In this document: in pieces, positions 37,850-50,985 of the stretch
Layout of the letters: the number at the start of each line of letters is the position of its first letter
How positions within the stretch are numbered: position 1 is the stretch's first letter
DNA from: Diogma glabrata
Taxonomy: Eukaryota > Arthropoda > Insecta > Diptera > Cylindrotomidae
DNA length: 64,000 nucleotides
NCBI GenBank assembly: GCA_963693315.1
Contig: OY856187.1
Coordinates: 47,386,485-47,450,484 of the forward strand
Reading direction: 5' to 3'
The notes under the pieces: generated by a model
Seen by the model: the letters and a program-made list of their open reading frames with translations, nothing else
Databases searched by the model: none
Told to the model about the DNA's origin: nothing
Translations under genes and position numbers: made by a program

Positions 37850-39000
37850 TTAAATTCGGCAGTGATATGTTGTACTGCGACCAAAGTTTTCTATTGTACC
37901 GCACCCTAATACCTCGTGGTGAATACCCTGTTTGAACACCTTCTCCAATCCAGCCTCACTTGAGAATTTCAGGATATGGGTAGGGTTAAGTTTATGCAAG
38001 CCATGCCCATCAATATTATACTCCCCCAGATGCAACCTTCTCATGTTTATCAAGGCTCCACAATTTTTGAGAAGATGGGCTGGGTCTCTTCTTCCAATAG
38101 GCAGAATCTACACTCGTCCCTCGGCTCCTCCCTAATGTTCCTATGGTATTTTCTTAGTTTACAGTAAGAACCCCTGTCAATATTCTCAGGTTGTTCCCAT
38201 TCATCTTAGAACACATTAATGGTCTCGTGTAATTAAACTACCCAATCAACTCCTTGGACTGCCTTAAACCCACGGTTTTGTTCCGTTTTATGACCATTCT
38301 ATCATAATTAATTACTTCCCTCATCGATTTCCTGGACGGCTTTGTCCCCAATCCACAAAAGGGCTCCGGCTCGACAAATAGTGTTAAAGCACCTCGCCTT
38401 TTTCCAATTTGTCAACTTCTTCAGTACCAGGAATACCCAAATGGTCAGGTATTCAGTAAACTGTAACATTGTTACCATTCCCAAGCTTGTTTAGTTTGCT
38501 CAAACAGCTTTCAACCATTTTGGATGTGATGGTGTATATGAGCTTAACGCATTAACTGCTGCTTGGCTGTCCGACAAGATAGCAATTATCTTGTTCTTAT
38601 ATTTTCTTCCTAAACTGAGGTCTGCGCACCTTTCGATAGCACATATTTCGGCTTGGAAAACGCTTGGGTAGGAGCTCATGGGTCACAGTATTTGATCTCT
38701 GATCCAAATACCCCTGCACCCACCCCTGCCTCGGTCTTTGAACCATCCGCGTATTATTTGATTACATCGTTACTCAGATAGTGCGTAGTGAATTCACGGC
38801 TCCACTCCGCTTTTTTGCCCAACTGCGATGCATATTTCCTATCGAAGTTGAACTCCTTAATCATTCCGTCTCTTGGAAACTCAAGCAAGGGATTCTCCTT
38901 TGAAAGGCTTTCTCGATATTTAGACTCGATGATTTTTCCCTTGCCCATACCCTGCTCAATCTCGGTATCTTGTTTCCAATTTTGTAAATTAAGATACTCA
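37850..39000 (-). pseudogene. Decayed RNase H region of a LINE polyprotein
   Basis: The - strand shows, in two frames with several stops, the RNase H motif series of I-superfamily LINEs. These are YADGSKTEAGVGAG (about 38750-38710), VFQAEICAIER, ILSDSQAAVNALSS and the H-containing IPDHLGIPGTEEVDKLE block (about 38440). Further down is a CRFC-type zinc finger followed by NMRRLHLGEYN at about 38045. The frame upstream (38754-38948) would be the stretch before RNase H. RT and endonuclease are missing. The stops and shifts make it clearly dead. Confidence 0.75.
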
Positions 39001-40067
39001 TTAATGGATTCAATTAAAGCAAATTTTTTTCAATAACATGCGAATTCATTGTTTTATATATGTAATTTTAAATCAGAGAGAAAATGTTCTTGTTAATTTT
39101 TTGATAAAAGACATTCAAAATATTTATAAATACAATCAAAACAAAATTATTTTGGAGTTCAATACATGTAGTAGGAGGTTTGGGAGATCGTGAAGGTCTA
39201 CCACTTGGTCTCGCACGCTATTAAACCATACCGCTGGCTCGATTGAGCGAAGGTTCTATTGACCATCCTCTTTAACAAGAAAATTTAGAATATAATAAAA
39301 AACAAAAGAAAGCTTGCCTCAGAAAACCACCCAGGATCTCCAGGAGGGAAAACCGCCATTCCGCACTCCTCCCCAAATTATTATTGCTTTAGAAGAAAAT
39401 TAAACAATTCCCTGTGACTGTTAGAGATGATGAATGAACGATGTTGATTCCTCTATTGGCCGTCCTGCACCTTTCGCCAAAATTAATCCTCAGCAAGAAA
39501 AAACAAATTTTGCTCTCGCAGTTTGTGACGAAGGGAATCCCAGACACACTACCTTCGTGTCAAAAACTTATCATATCCCCTTCGTCGCAAGTTCTTGTTA
39601 TTCCAGAAAATTTTAGTTTGTTAATTTCGATGTCTTATGACATCCTATCTATTTTCAACACATTTTCCCATGTTTCGGTTTTGTAAATTATTCAAAACAG
39701 CATTTAAATTATATTAAAATTTTCCCAGGTTTCAGTTTTGCAAATTATGCAAAACATAATTTATGTTAAAATACTCATTAACTTAAGTGTTAATCAAATT
39801 TCACTTAAGCTAATTCTTGTTTTTTATTCCCAACGTCTTTTTAATTTTCTGAAATTTTTTGTTTTTTCTGTCGATTAAGAGCTTTTGACACGGGGCTCAT
39901 ATTAAACCGAGGTTTCGAGGGAAGACAAAAGTTGTTGATCGAGAGTAAGGTTTTGAGTTTGGAAGAAGAACGGTCTCTTGCGCTACCAAACGGTTCGGTT
40001 AAGTTTTTTTGTTGTTCAGTTTGGTTTTGAGTTAATTTTTTATTTGGTTTTGGCCTGGTTATTTGTG
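39001..40067. other. Intergenic, nothing firmly recognised
   Basis: Less AT-rich patches near 39170-39240, 39310-39365 and 39420-39600 have no recognisable coding match in any frame. They may be further remnants of the LINE fragment. Confidence 0.4.
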
Positions 40068-40543
40068 TTCTGTGTTAAATTTCAATTGGTAACACTACCA
40101 CGTAAATATAAAAGAAATTAGAATTATAAATTTATTAAGTGATTTAATAAGAATTATTGAATTATAGAATTATAAATTTATTAAGTGATTTGATAAGAAT
40201 TGTTAAGAATTCTGTGTTAAATTTCAATTGGTAACACTACCACGTAAATATAAAAGAAATCTGATTCATAAATTTATTAAGTGATTGGATAAAAATTGTT
40301 AAGAATTCTGTGTTAAATTTCAATTGGTAACACTACCACGTAAATATAAAAGAAATTAGAATTATAAATTTATTAAGTGATTTGATAAGAATTATTGAAT
40401 TATAGAATCATAAATTTATTAAGTGGTTGGATAACAATTGTTAAGAATACTGTGTTAACTTTCAATTGGTAACACTACCAAGTAAATATAAAAGAAATTA
40501 GAATTATAAATTTATTAAGTGATTTGATGGAAATTATTGATTT
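40068..40543 (+). repeat. Higher-order tandem array, 142/96-bp alternating units
   Basis: Units begin TTCTGTGTTAAATTTCAATTGG (the last one TACTGTG...) at 40068, 40210, 40306 and 40448. Lengths are 142, 96, 142 and about 96. The long unit carries an extra 46-bp internal duplication of ATAAATTTATTAAGTG and its flank. Confidence 0.9.
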
Positions 40544-41439
40544 TACTGTTGTGGAAAATTGCTATCTGGTATGCTCAAATAAAGTCTAATAATATTAACG
40601 CAAAAGAAAACAAATTCTTTCCTTTATGTGTTGGGAAACTCCTCATCAGACAGTGGCATTAGCATCAGACAACTAACTACCAAGGTGAGTTTTTTTTTAT
40701 TATTTGTGTAGATAAAGATGTTTTGGCCATCTGAGGTGGTTGGTGTTCTTCGAGAACACGCAACTTCTGTCTTTAGATATTAGGGCTAGTATAGATTAGT
40801 GAACATGGTTTTAGGATATCCTAGGTAGGTAGGGATGCAGTCTATCTTCCATATTTAATATTTATACCGCTGACTACCAGGACTACCTAGTTACCGGATA
40901 ACCCACGACCGAATATACGTCTGAGCCAAGTCGAAAAAGCGGGTCCGGGTACTAACTAGGTAGACAAAATCGTTAATGTTAGCTAGTGCAATCTTGGCTT
41001 CCATCTGGAGGTCATAGCTTGCACTACTAATCGTTACAATTTAAATCCCAGGCCACATTAATCAACCGCCATTCTCTCTATTTACTGATTAGAGGGAGGC
41101 ATCAACCGAGCACACGAAATACTGAATAAAAAAACTTCATTTTCTTTTCAAATCAAAATCCACTTTTATTTCCAGTAAGACACTCTGACCACTTAAATTT
41201 TATGTAGTTTTATTTCTTTTTTAAATACAGAACTTGCTTACATGATTTAGTTTGGTTTTAATCTTAATAAATTTCTTTTTAAAACTTACAACTTAGTTTG
41301 TGGTATAAACAAAACCAAACTTTTCTTAAACTATTTCACTGAATTTAATCAACCACTTATGTTAGAGCACTAAACTCCGAACTAGCAACAGTTTCTTATC
41401 ATTATTTTTTTTAAATTATCAAATAATTATTCATTCGCT
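40544..41439. other. Intergenic, retroelement-like but unassigned
   Basis: Contains an AATAAAG followed by less AT-rich sequence (40640-41100) and a donor-like AAG|GTGAGT at about 40683. It could be an untranslated region or LTR of an unrecognised element. No frame supports a gene. Confidence 0.35.
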
Positions 41440-41449
41440 TTTTAAACAG

Positions 41450-42560
41450 TGTAGTGAACAGTCGCAATTAAAATCATTCCTGTCAAAATTCAATCATAAA
41501 TATCACATAATATTTTATAGACAATTACAGTAATCGGATTTCAAAATAAATGTGTTAGTGTGCATTAACTTTATTAAATACACAATATCGCTTTGGCTTT
41601 CATTGTCGGTGGTCAAGACGACCACGCCGATTGGCGTGCCGGCTTGTGTAGTGAACAGTCGCTAATTAAAAATAATCCAAAAATCAAAGCAATTGTACAT
41701 TTAAATTTAATTTCAAGTTAAATTCAAGTTAATTTAAAGGAAAAGTATTTTTTCAAGTGATTATAATTAAATTGGACAACACGCTGTTCATATGTGCTTT
41801 TATTGTTGAAATAAAATTTAAACAATTTTAAGACGCCATTTATGTAACTCCAGTATATTCTACGCCTCATCTATTCAGAAAATACATATATATAATGGCT
41901 TTATAATTAAATAAGACGATACAACCTCAAAATAATCAGATATAAAACAAAATAGAAATCTGCACATAACCTCAAATACAGCGATAAGAATTACAACACG
42001 CCATTGCAGTTTTTATACATTGGCAAAGAATCCAACTCAATTCGGAACTCATCAGCTCATCCGCCACAATCAATAAACCTGAAAGTCACTAAATCAGCAC
42101 TTTCCGACATTATTATATTCGTTATCAACTAGCGCAACAAAATTTAATCTCAAGTTAATGTAAAGAAAAGCATATTTTCAAGTGATTACAATCAAATTGG
42201 ACAACACATTATTCACATGTGCCTTTATTACATGAAATAAAATATCAAACAATTTTAAGACACCATTTATGTAACTCCAGAATATTCTACGCCTCATCTA
42301 TTTTGAATAAACATATACATAATGGCAGACGCAAATTAATTAATCAAATATAATATAAAAATAAACATCCGCACATAACCTCAAATACAACAATTAGAAA
42401 TACAACACGCCATCGCATTTTTATACATTGGCAAAGAATCCAACTCAATTTGGATCTCATCAGCACAAATATATTTCTGCAACTACAATAACGAAATTCA
42501 TCGAATTGAATAGATACAAGATCCACACTACAATTTGGCAGGGTGTTAATGTCATCAAGA
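41450..42560 (+). repeat. Tandemly duplicated 5' region of the I-like element
   Basis: A TGTAGTGAACAGTCGC motif occurs at about 41450 and 41647. A longer block (landmarks CAAGTGATTA, AAATTGGACAACAC, TATTCTACGCCTCATCTATT, TTGGCAAAGAATCCAACTCAATT) occurs twice, offset by about 408-425 bp (for example 41754 and 42179; 42021 and 42429). Repeated 5' monomers that act as promoters are known in some LINEs. Here that role is inference. Confidence 0.8.
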
Positions 42561-43629
42561 ATTCTGTACATCATTTAAACAAACAACATTATTACAATCA
42601 TCACTTACAATAAATCAAGTAAACATCATACACAAAACATTGGATCATCGGAATTAATTCTGGAAACCATACCAAGTTCATCACAATCATAGATTAAACA
42701 CTTATAAGCCTAAATATAGATATTTAGGAACTCCTAAATATCACTCAGTACATCATCAGCTGGAAGATTTGCCATCAACAACTTTCAACTCAACGGTTCT
42801 CATTATTACCTTCTTTGTGGTTAATACCACTCCAGGTGACATAATTTAATTAACTTTAATTCATTTTTTATATTTCAATTTATTAATTATAGTGTATATA
42901 TATGCAAGCTCAACCAGAACTCGACCACGTCCATATTCCTGTGTTTATGGATTAGTTCTTTGTTCAGTTATAATTCAGTCATCAATCTTCATGATTCACA
43001 TTATTAAATATGTGTCTTGTTTTATATGTGACATTTCTTAGGACAAATTAATCGGTTGTATATTCATTCGTCCTATAGTATCCGGCAACTATGTTTAATA
43101 TCACCGAATTTAATTGACAGTTGGATACAGCCAATGCTCATAATCAGACATTCACAGTTATAATCTGAACTAGTACATCTCTACTAGTACTTCAGGGATA
43201 AACAACTAGTCTTCTTCGGATTAATTTAGTAATTTTAATCAGCTCTGGTACACATCAATCATTTACCTCAGATTTTACTACTCCGTCTTCTATATTTCCT
43301 AGCTCCAAGTGGAACTACCTGCTTCCCTTCTGAAATATAATTAGATATATCAAGTTAAGTCATATTTCAACAGTATATTGAGGTTCTGGATATCCTCAAT
43401 ACGCTAACCCGCTTTTATTTCACCAATTGCCTAGGATTCTCTCCGTTTACATTTCCCTTTTCTTTCTATCTTATGATAAAATTATTTAGGGACAACGTTA
43501 CAATATCACGGTTACTCCTTGTATCATTTACTAAATAATAACAAGAGTGGTATCCTATTTACCAGACGATTGATATATCAAGTGTTACATCTATTCATTT
43601 TATCCTTCCCAGTATTCTTATACCCGATC

Positions 43630-45221
43630 ATGTCTATTAAGAAAAATAAAAGTCAGGAGGATCTTATTAAAGCTATAAAAAGGATCAAATCTAACCCGGG
43701 GTTAGATATTGATTCTAGTTATAATCCGGTATTGAATTCATTGGAAACAGGAGTCAGTTACGATCAGGATATGGATCATGATCTCTCCGTTGCATCCTCC
43801 ATTTCGGATTTAAATCCCCCTACGGATAACCTACTTAACTCAATACTAAACTCAGATAATAATACTGCTAAGGACAAAAACCCTATCATTGAACATACAA
43901 ATAATCCCACTTCGCTTACAACACCAACCAGGAAGACTCTTCTGTTAACCTAGTTTACAAATATCGCCCTGGAGATCTGGAGATCCTTTCATGTTAATTA
44001 TTGAAGGAAAATATATTGATGACCTTTCTATGGCCATCTATTTAAAAAATCTCAAACTAGGCGTTCTTCTTGATGTATTTCAAATAAACAGGAGTAGAGT
44101 CAGGGTTAGAACAAAAGACTATTTTACGGCCAACTCTATTATAGACCTTTTTCAACAAAATAAAGACTACAATGCATACATCCCCAACTCCTTCGTGAAA
44201 TCTAAAGGGGTCATCAGATCCATTTCAACGGACATCAAAATCGATGATCTATGGAAAGAGCTAAATCCAATGAATCACATAGTGGATCTCCATAGGCTTA
44301 AAAGATGGAACACTAACACAATGGCAGCTGAGAACTCCTCCTCTCTGGTGGTTACTTTTCGTAAAAATACCTTACCCGAAATAATTACTATTTCCAATGT
44401 CAAGAGACACGTTTCACCTTACGCCATGGGACCATTAATTTGTTCAAATTGTCTAATATACGGACATTCTTTTTCTAAGTGTCGCAGTAAAGGGTGATGT
44501 TTTAACTGCTCGGATATTGATCATTCTACTAAGGATTGTCCTAATGACCCACTTTGTTTATATTGCAACAAACAATGCAGAACTAATCACACTGACTGCA
44601 CCGAGTATATGAAACAAAAAGAAATCAAAACTATGATGGTCATAAAGAAATTGTCCTTCAAGGAAGCAAAAGACTTAATTACTCCTCCCACTTTTAAATA
44701 CGTCTCCGAACATTTCCCCAATCTCCCTAATGACCATAATGCAAATAAAACTGACTCTCCAGAGGGTTATCAGATCCAAACCATAAAACAAAAAGCATTT
44801 TGACTTCTATACTAAATCATTGACTTCTATACTAAAAGAAAACAACAAGCTTAGAAAGAATAATGAGACATTGATTCATAATCAAAACGAATATATGAAC
44901 ATAATGTCCGAATTGAAAGCTCTCAAAGAGGATAATCAAAAGGAAACTGACAAATTGAGATCAGAAATACAAGAAATCAAAAACAATCAAGTAAATCTTT
45001 TAATATGGGTTAAGGATACCCTTACCATAAGTGATAAATTTTCAAAATCCAGCAACAACACAGGTGGAAGGGACCCTGAAATCAAGAATTTATGCCGTAA
45101 TTTGCAAAAAATGAAAAAATTACTATCCTCATACACCAAACAATCCATTGACAATATAGTCGGACATAATAATAATTTGTCTATTGAGGGGACCTTACCT
45201 GACGATGACGGGATTAAATGA
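43630..45221 (+). pseudogene. I-like ORF1 (gag-like, zinc knuckles), broken
   Basis: Starts MSIKKNKSQEDLIKAI at 43630. A frameshift or stop occurs at about 43951, and the frame resumes at about 43985 with an RNA-binding-like domain (YIDDLSMAIYL to VVTFRKNTLPEIIT). The three knuckles follow: CSNCLIYGHSFSKC, then after a TGA at 44495-44497 CFNCSDIDHSTKDC, then CLYCNKQCRTNHTDC. A 20-bp tandem duplication (TTGACTTCTATACTAAA twice, 44801-44837) breaks the frame again. The last block (44820-45221) is a long Glu/Lys/Asn-rich coiled coil. It would package element RNA; three lesions make it inactive. Confidence 0.8.
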
Positions 45222-46420
45222 CGCTTATCGTTTAATAATCTCTCATCCTATTATTTTTACGCGCTTTTTAATGTACTTTCTCTCCATTATTATTTGTTAA
45301 CTTATAGCTTTACATTTAGTTTTAAAGGTTTTTCTTACAGTTATAATTTGTCCCTCGCTAGGACCTGTGACAAATTTCCTAACTTTTCACGTTTATATCT
45401 TAGAATTTGGCATTCAGTGATCTTGAATTCTTCGCTCAATGCACTTTTCAATGAATTAATCTGGTTTCCTAAAATTTCTATAGTAGTCATACCAGGCAAT
45501 AAATCGTTAGTTTCATACATTTCTCTCACTCACATTCATCCCAGAATATTGTGGATTTTTAATTGTATCATTTTGAATCTCATTGATCATATACATACAT
45601 ATAGGTCTTCAGATTTTCTCCGTAACCATCCCATCTTCCCACACTGGATTATTTTGAATTTACAATCGTTAGATGAATGGTTACTATGTTTAGTGTCTTT
45701 TATTTTGCCTATGTGGTCAAAGGCTATTAATTATAAGGTCAGAAATGTATTTACACCTTTCTTAACAAATAACTTTGTAGTGTTCTCACCCTCAATTTCA
45801 GGAGTGGTTAAGGTAAATTCGATTGATTACAGACACAATCATGTCCCAGGATTGGGCGAGTTTGATTGTGATTTGAGTACTATTCTTTTTACATATTTAC
45901 GTATCTTGTTGCATATTTCTTATATTATCCTATTCGACAGGAAACTCTTACTTCCGCTTTTACCAATCAGATCGATAAAACCTTCTATGTCATCTTTATC
46001 TATTTCTATTTTAATTATACATTCAAATAATATTGTACTTATAAGTGGTTTCGCTTTCATTGTAGCTGTTTATGTTTCAACTGAACCATTGCATTATAAA
46101 ATAATAATGACCTATATGGTATATTTGGTGCATTTTTAAATGTAATTAAGGTGTAAATTAACGCTTAACCATATGAGGTATATAAGAATAACTACTTTCT
46201 TTTCATTTTTAAATTTGTCCCTCTATAAATTTCAATTACCCCCAATTTCTAGGATACACTTGATATTATATCCACTCACAACCTGTATAATTTCTATAAT
46301 CCTCTCTACATTTTTGATATGCATTATTAATAACGGTTCCAACGTCTCTTCACAAGGTTCAGTGCAAACATTTATTCTAAAAACATTTTTTAGGCATTTG
46401 CCTATCTTCTTCTTTCCTGG
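45222..46420 (-). other. 1.2-kb block between ORF1 and ORF2, coding-like on the opposite strand
   Basis: The + strand has a 281-codon frame (45294-46139) whose product is a featureless Leu/Ile/Ser/Phe-rich string, typical of the shadow of a gene on the other strand. The - strand has several short, ordinary-looking protein segments separated by frameshifts and stops, for example 45341-45529 (ITECQILRYKREKLGN) and a segment near 46360 with VCTEPCEETLEPL. I do not recognise the family. The block is longer than normal LINE inter-ORF spacers, so it may be an inserted, decayed gene fragment. Confidence 0.4.
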
Positions 46421-49400
46421 ATGCCTTTAAAGTTACTTCAGATAAATATTAGAAGTCTGAGAAAGAATAAAGCTGAATTGGAACAATTTCTAGAGTTGGA
46501 AAATATATATAAAGCTTTCCTGATAGAAACATGGTCTAAACCCCAAGATAACTACAAATTCGCAAACTATTACACCCATTTAAAGCATAGGCACGATAAC
46601 TACGGCGGTGTGGGATTTTTAATTAAAGAAAACATCATTGTTAAAGATATTAACATTCATTGGAATTTCAAATCTGTTGAAGTTATGAATGTTGTGATAG
46701 CAGATAATGACAATCAATCCTTTTCACTCACGGTATTTTACGCCCCTCCTAATATTAATACGCAAATACTAAAGACAAATTTCAACTTATTATTACATAA
46801 TCTGCAAAATGACAAAAACTCTATTATTTTAGGAGATATCAATGCGCATCATCTTTTATGGGAAAACAACAGTATACCGGACATCAAGGGTACTCTAGTA
46901 GCAGATATCATCAATAAGTCTAATTTTATTATATTAAACAATGGTAGCCATACCAGACTGGGCGGGGTGGGCTCTTCCTCGGCCATTAATATTTCGCTTT
47001 CCTCGCAGGATTTACTTAGTAAACTCTCTTGGGATATTATCCAATGTAATATTGGCACTTCAGACCACCTACCCATCATAACTAATTATATCGAAAATTT
47101 CAATGCACCCTTTAAATATAAGAAAAAACCTAATCATGGTAAAATTTTCAAAGATATCTCTAACCTGAATCTCAATATCATATTGGATCTTGAGGATTAT
47201 GAAATGGAATTGGTAAACATCATTAATACAAACTCAATTGTTACTCCCAGTAATAATAATATCAAACCTAAACCTTGGTGGAACAACTATATAGATAGGC
47301 TATGGAATATAAAAAAAGAAAAATTTCGACTTTATAATAAATATCCTGGTCCCTTCACTTACATTGGCTTAAAAAGAGCAACGTGCAAACTAAAAATAGA
47401 GATAAAGAAAGAAAAAAAGACTGCATGGAACAATTTCATTGAGAGCATCCCAACCCAAAGCAAGTTCTAAGTCGATTTGGAAAAAAAATTGACTGTTTTT
47501 TCAACAAGAATGTGAGCACTAATATATTCAACCTCAAAGAAAACGTTAATGATTTCCTTGACTTAAATTTCACTAATACCCTGAATATTCTAAACTCTAA
47601 GGTGACCCCCGCTCTATCGTTAAATAAGGAAGAATCCAGTGCAGGAGAAATAGAAGCAATCATAAATAAAGCCAAAAATACTCTTCCTGGTCACGACCAG
47701 ATCTCATACAGAATTTCAAAGAATTTAGACATAAATCATATTCAAAAACTTTCGGAACTCTTTAATAAAGCATGGTACAACAGTTCATTCCCTACGAACT
47801 GGAAAACTTCATCCATTATCCCTATTCTTAAAGTAAATAAGGATGGTTCTCGCTTTCAAAACTACCGACCCATCTCTCTTCTTCCCACATTGTATAAAAT
47901 CATGGCCAAATTGGTCATTAATAGAGTAAACAACCACATTACAAACAACTTACTGTTTTCTGATCTATCCTTTGGTTTTAGATAAAATAAATCTTCCCGG
48001 GATTTGTTATTCTGTTTGCTAAATAAGATTAGGCAATTCATCGACAATAAACAATGTATATTTTTAGTCAGCTTAGACATTAAAGGCGCCTTTGATAATG
48101 TGGATGCTGGCATCCTGTTTGATATAATGAGAGACATAAACATTCCAACGCAATACTCTACCTGGATATATAACCGTCTCATTAATAGGCAAATCATATT
48201 TAAAGACAATTCGTTTAACATTCAAAAACTTGTCAGCTCCGGAGTACCTCGGGGTGATCCGATGAGTCCTACCCTTTTCAATATATACACCCACCAACTT
48301 CACAATTGTTCACTCGAAAATGTCTGTATATTCCAATACGCAGACGATTTCTTTTTTGTTATTGCTGATACCAACTGCTTATTAGCTGAAAAGAAGACTA
48401 ATTCTTTCTTGAATACTTTCATAGATAACTTAAAAAAATTAAAATTGTATATTAATGAAGACAAAACCAATTACATTTATTTTCACAACTACAAACGGTC
48501 AATTCCCTCCACTAAGATCACCATCAATAATAAAATCATAGTGAGAAAGAATTTATTAAAAATACTAGGTTTTCACATAGACAATAAATTGAACTTTAAA
48601 CAACATCATAAATTACTTAAAGAAAAATGTAAATCCATCTATAACATCTTAAAAATATTTGCCTGTAAAAAATATGGGGCTCATCCCTCTACACTGCTCA
48701 ATGTGTACAAGGGTCTAATTGTGAATAGATTAATGTACAGCGCCTTCATTTCCTTCTCTAAACCTCATTTTGACATCCTTCAAGTCATAATCAACAGTGG
48801 TCTTAGAATCTGCCTGGGTTTACTCAACAGCATTCCAGTTTCTGCCATCATCGCGGAAGCAGGTGATTTGCCCATTGAGCTCAAGATAGAAGGGTTCATT
48901 TATAAATACATAGTAAATCGAATTTATAATAATACTCACATAGGCCAAATAATAACTTCAGACTGCCATGTCAAACACTTCAATTATATTTACAATAAAT
49001 ACAATTATTCCATTGCTAAAATTCCTCGGTTACCCAATATTGGAATCATAGACTCGTCTTCTGTACTTGACAACCTGGTTATTGATATCTCTCTTCATTC
49101 CTTGTTTTCAAAAAAAGATACCTGGGATTTGCTTAACAAAAGATTGATAAGTCTAAATCACGTTAATGACTATTCATATACTGACTGCAGTTACACTGAT
49201 GGATCCGTTAATGACATGGGAAGGGGAATAGGCATATATAATGTTTATGACGATTCTACTATATCTTTATCAATCCAGGAAAACATTTCCATCAAATCTC
49301 TAGAGACAATAGCCATCTTAGAAGCCATTAAAATGGCGTTGCATTCAAAATTATCACAAATCGTTATCTTCTCTGACTCTCTTAGTTCCTTTATCTCATT

Positions 49401-50016
49401 ACTTAATTTAAATTCCAAATATTAATACTATGAAAAATCAATCTTTGAGCTAATCATGTCGAATGTTATAAAAGCAATTATAGTTTGGATACCCAGTCAG
49501 TCCAATATTCCTGGTAATGACATGGCTGATAAAGCAGCAAAATTGGGTTCATTATCTGATAACCGACTATACATCAAAACACCTCCAGACGAGGCCTACA
49601 AAATTCTCAATATTCATCTGTATTCCTTATGGCAATCGAACTTTTTACAAAGAACTCAAATAAAAGGCTCCACCCATGCCAAGAATACAGATTATCATAT
49701 TAGACACAAACCGTGGTTTCATAAAAGTCAACTAGAAGCATATATAATAAAGAGAATCAACAGAATCAAAACGGGTCACTGCTACGACAAAAAATATTAT
49801 AAACTAATTAAAGTAATTGATGACGATAATTGCATTAAATGCAATACCCACGAGAATGCTAGTCACATCCTCTTGAACTGTCAATTATATTCTCATATCA
49901 GATTAAAATATCCAACATTAACGTTTCAAAATTTGACATATATTTTTAAAAATCATAAAGAAAGTCACATAATGGAAATCATAAATTTCCTTAATGAAAT
50001 AAATGTTAATTTATGA
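46421..50016 (+). pseudogene. I-like ORF2: endonuclease, RT, RNase H, with three lesions
   Basis: Starts MPLKLLQINIRSLRKN. Endonuclease motifs: FLIETWSK, ILGDINAHHLLW and GTSDHLPI (to about 47090). A one-base shift at about 47470 separates this from the RT. RT motifs: LPGHDQISYRI, YRPISLLPTLYKI, LDIKGAFDNVD (48075), SSGVPRGDPMSPTLFN and the catalytic YADD near 48340. A TAA at 47983-47985 sits where FGFR should continue. RNase H motifs: YTDGSVNDMG (about 49195), ILEAIKMAL, IFSDSLSSF and, after a TAA at 49423-49425, VWIPSQSNIPGNDMADKAA. A final CCHC (CIKCNTHENASHILLNC) ends the frame. Only three small lesions suggest a fairly young but dead copy. Confidence 0.88.
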
Positions 50017-50730
50017 CTCTGCCTAATGATACTTATTATCAGATCTTCCATCCATTTAGTACACGGTATTCGAATTAGTTCTATATACTGAATCCATGGT
50101 TAGTTCAGGTATGCTGCGGTCGAGTTCTGGTTGTGTTACCATACACTTATATATAATACTATTCAACAATTATTAATTTACTATGTAAATGACTGCTTTT
50201 TAAATTTCATTTCTAATTCTTTAATTATATATCTAATTAAGTTTCTTTCCTTGCTATTATATAAAATTTTGCATTCTAACTTATACCTTTATTAATGTTA
50301 TAATGTATTTCAGTTATTTCATAGTTTCCTAATGTAGTTATTAATGCCTTCAGGAAAATATTATAATTCATGTACACATAAATTATCTATTCTATTTTTA
50401 GTTTCATTACAAAAAATACAATAACTTAACATAAAATTAAACATATATTTAATTATCATCTACTGCATCATGAGGTGTTGTGAAAGGGGTGGAATTTTTA
50501 CCGAAAATGTCGGAATGACAGATACAAAACATATCATATGTTTTGGTCTTGCGCATTACGACATTGGAGGACAAGTTTCATCCTCTCCACGACAGGTCAT
50601 CATGATGCAGTCGATTTCGTCCTCCTTAGGACAATTTATTTTATATAATTTATATAAATCAATTATTTGTAATCACTATCTGTAATATATCTTTGGTGAT
50701 ATGGGCTAGTCCTAAACCAATAAATTTAAA

Positions 50731-50762
<32 letters not shown>
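50017..50762 (+). other. Presumed 3' untranslated region with A30 tail
   Basis: AT-rich. AATAAA at 50719-50724 lies just before an uninterrupted A30 run at 50733-50762, the mark of a retroposed RNA 3' end. A GC-richer patch at 50465-50640 has no recognisable function. Confidence 0.55.
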
Positions 50763-50764
<2 letters not shown>

Positions 50765-50985
50765 ATTATTGGTTTTATCACTATTTGCAAATTAATTTCG
50801 GGTATGTCCAACACAAACTTTCGAATTCCACTTCCAAAAATCAAGCGACCGATTTAACAAAAAAAAAAAACAAACTAGCGGTTTCAGCTACCAAACCCCA
50901 ACTCATGATATTAAAAAAACAATTTAAAAAGAATTTTCATTCCGCGAGCCAAAATGTAAATTCCTCAGTCAGATAATAGTAGATT

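Larger units (their letters stand above)
41440..50762 (+). mobile_element. I-clade-like non-LTR retrotransposon, nearly full length, mutated
   Basis: Order: 5' region with tandem duplication (41450-42560), ORF1 (43630-45221), a 1.2-kb block between the ORFs, ORF2 with RNase H (46421-50016), a 3' region containing AATAAA (50719) and an A30 run (50733-50762). RNase H in ORF2 plus three zinc knuckles in ORF1 fits the I clade. The 5' limit is approximate, and the link between ORF2 and the poly(A) run is inferred. Confidence 0.7.

Noticed and set aside
40068..40543. CRISPR-like array
   Set aside because: Units are near-identical throughout with no unique spacers, in a eukaryotic genome; an ordinary tandem repeat.
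40544..41439. LTR retrotransposon end with primer binding site
   Set aside because: No second LTR, no tRNA-complementary motif that I could recognise, and no pol sequence in register.
45294..46139. 281-codon + strand frame as a gene
   Set aside because: Composition is that of an antisense shadow, with no motif, and it sits inside a LINE; described as an unusual block instead.
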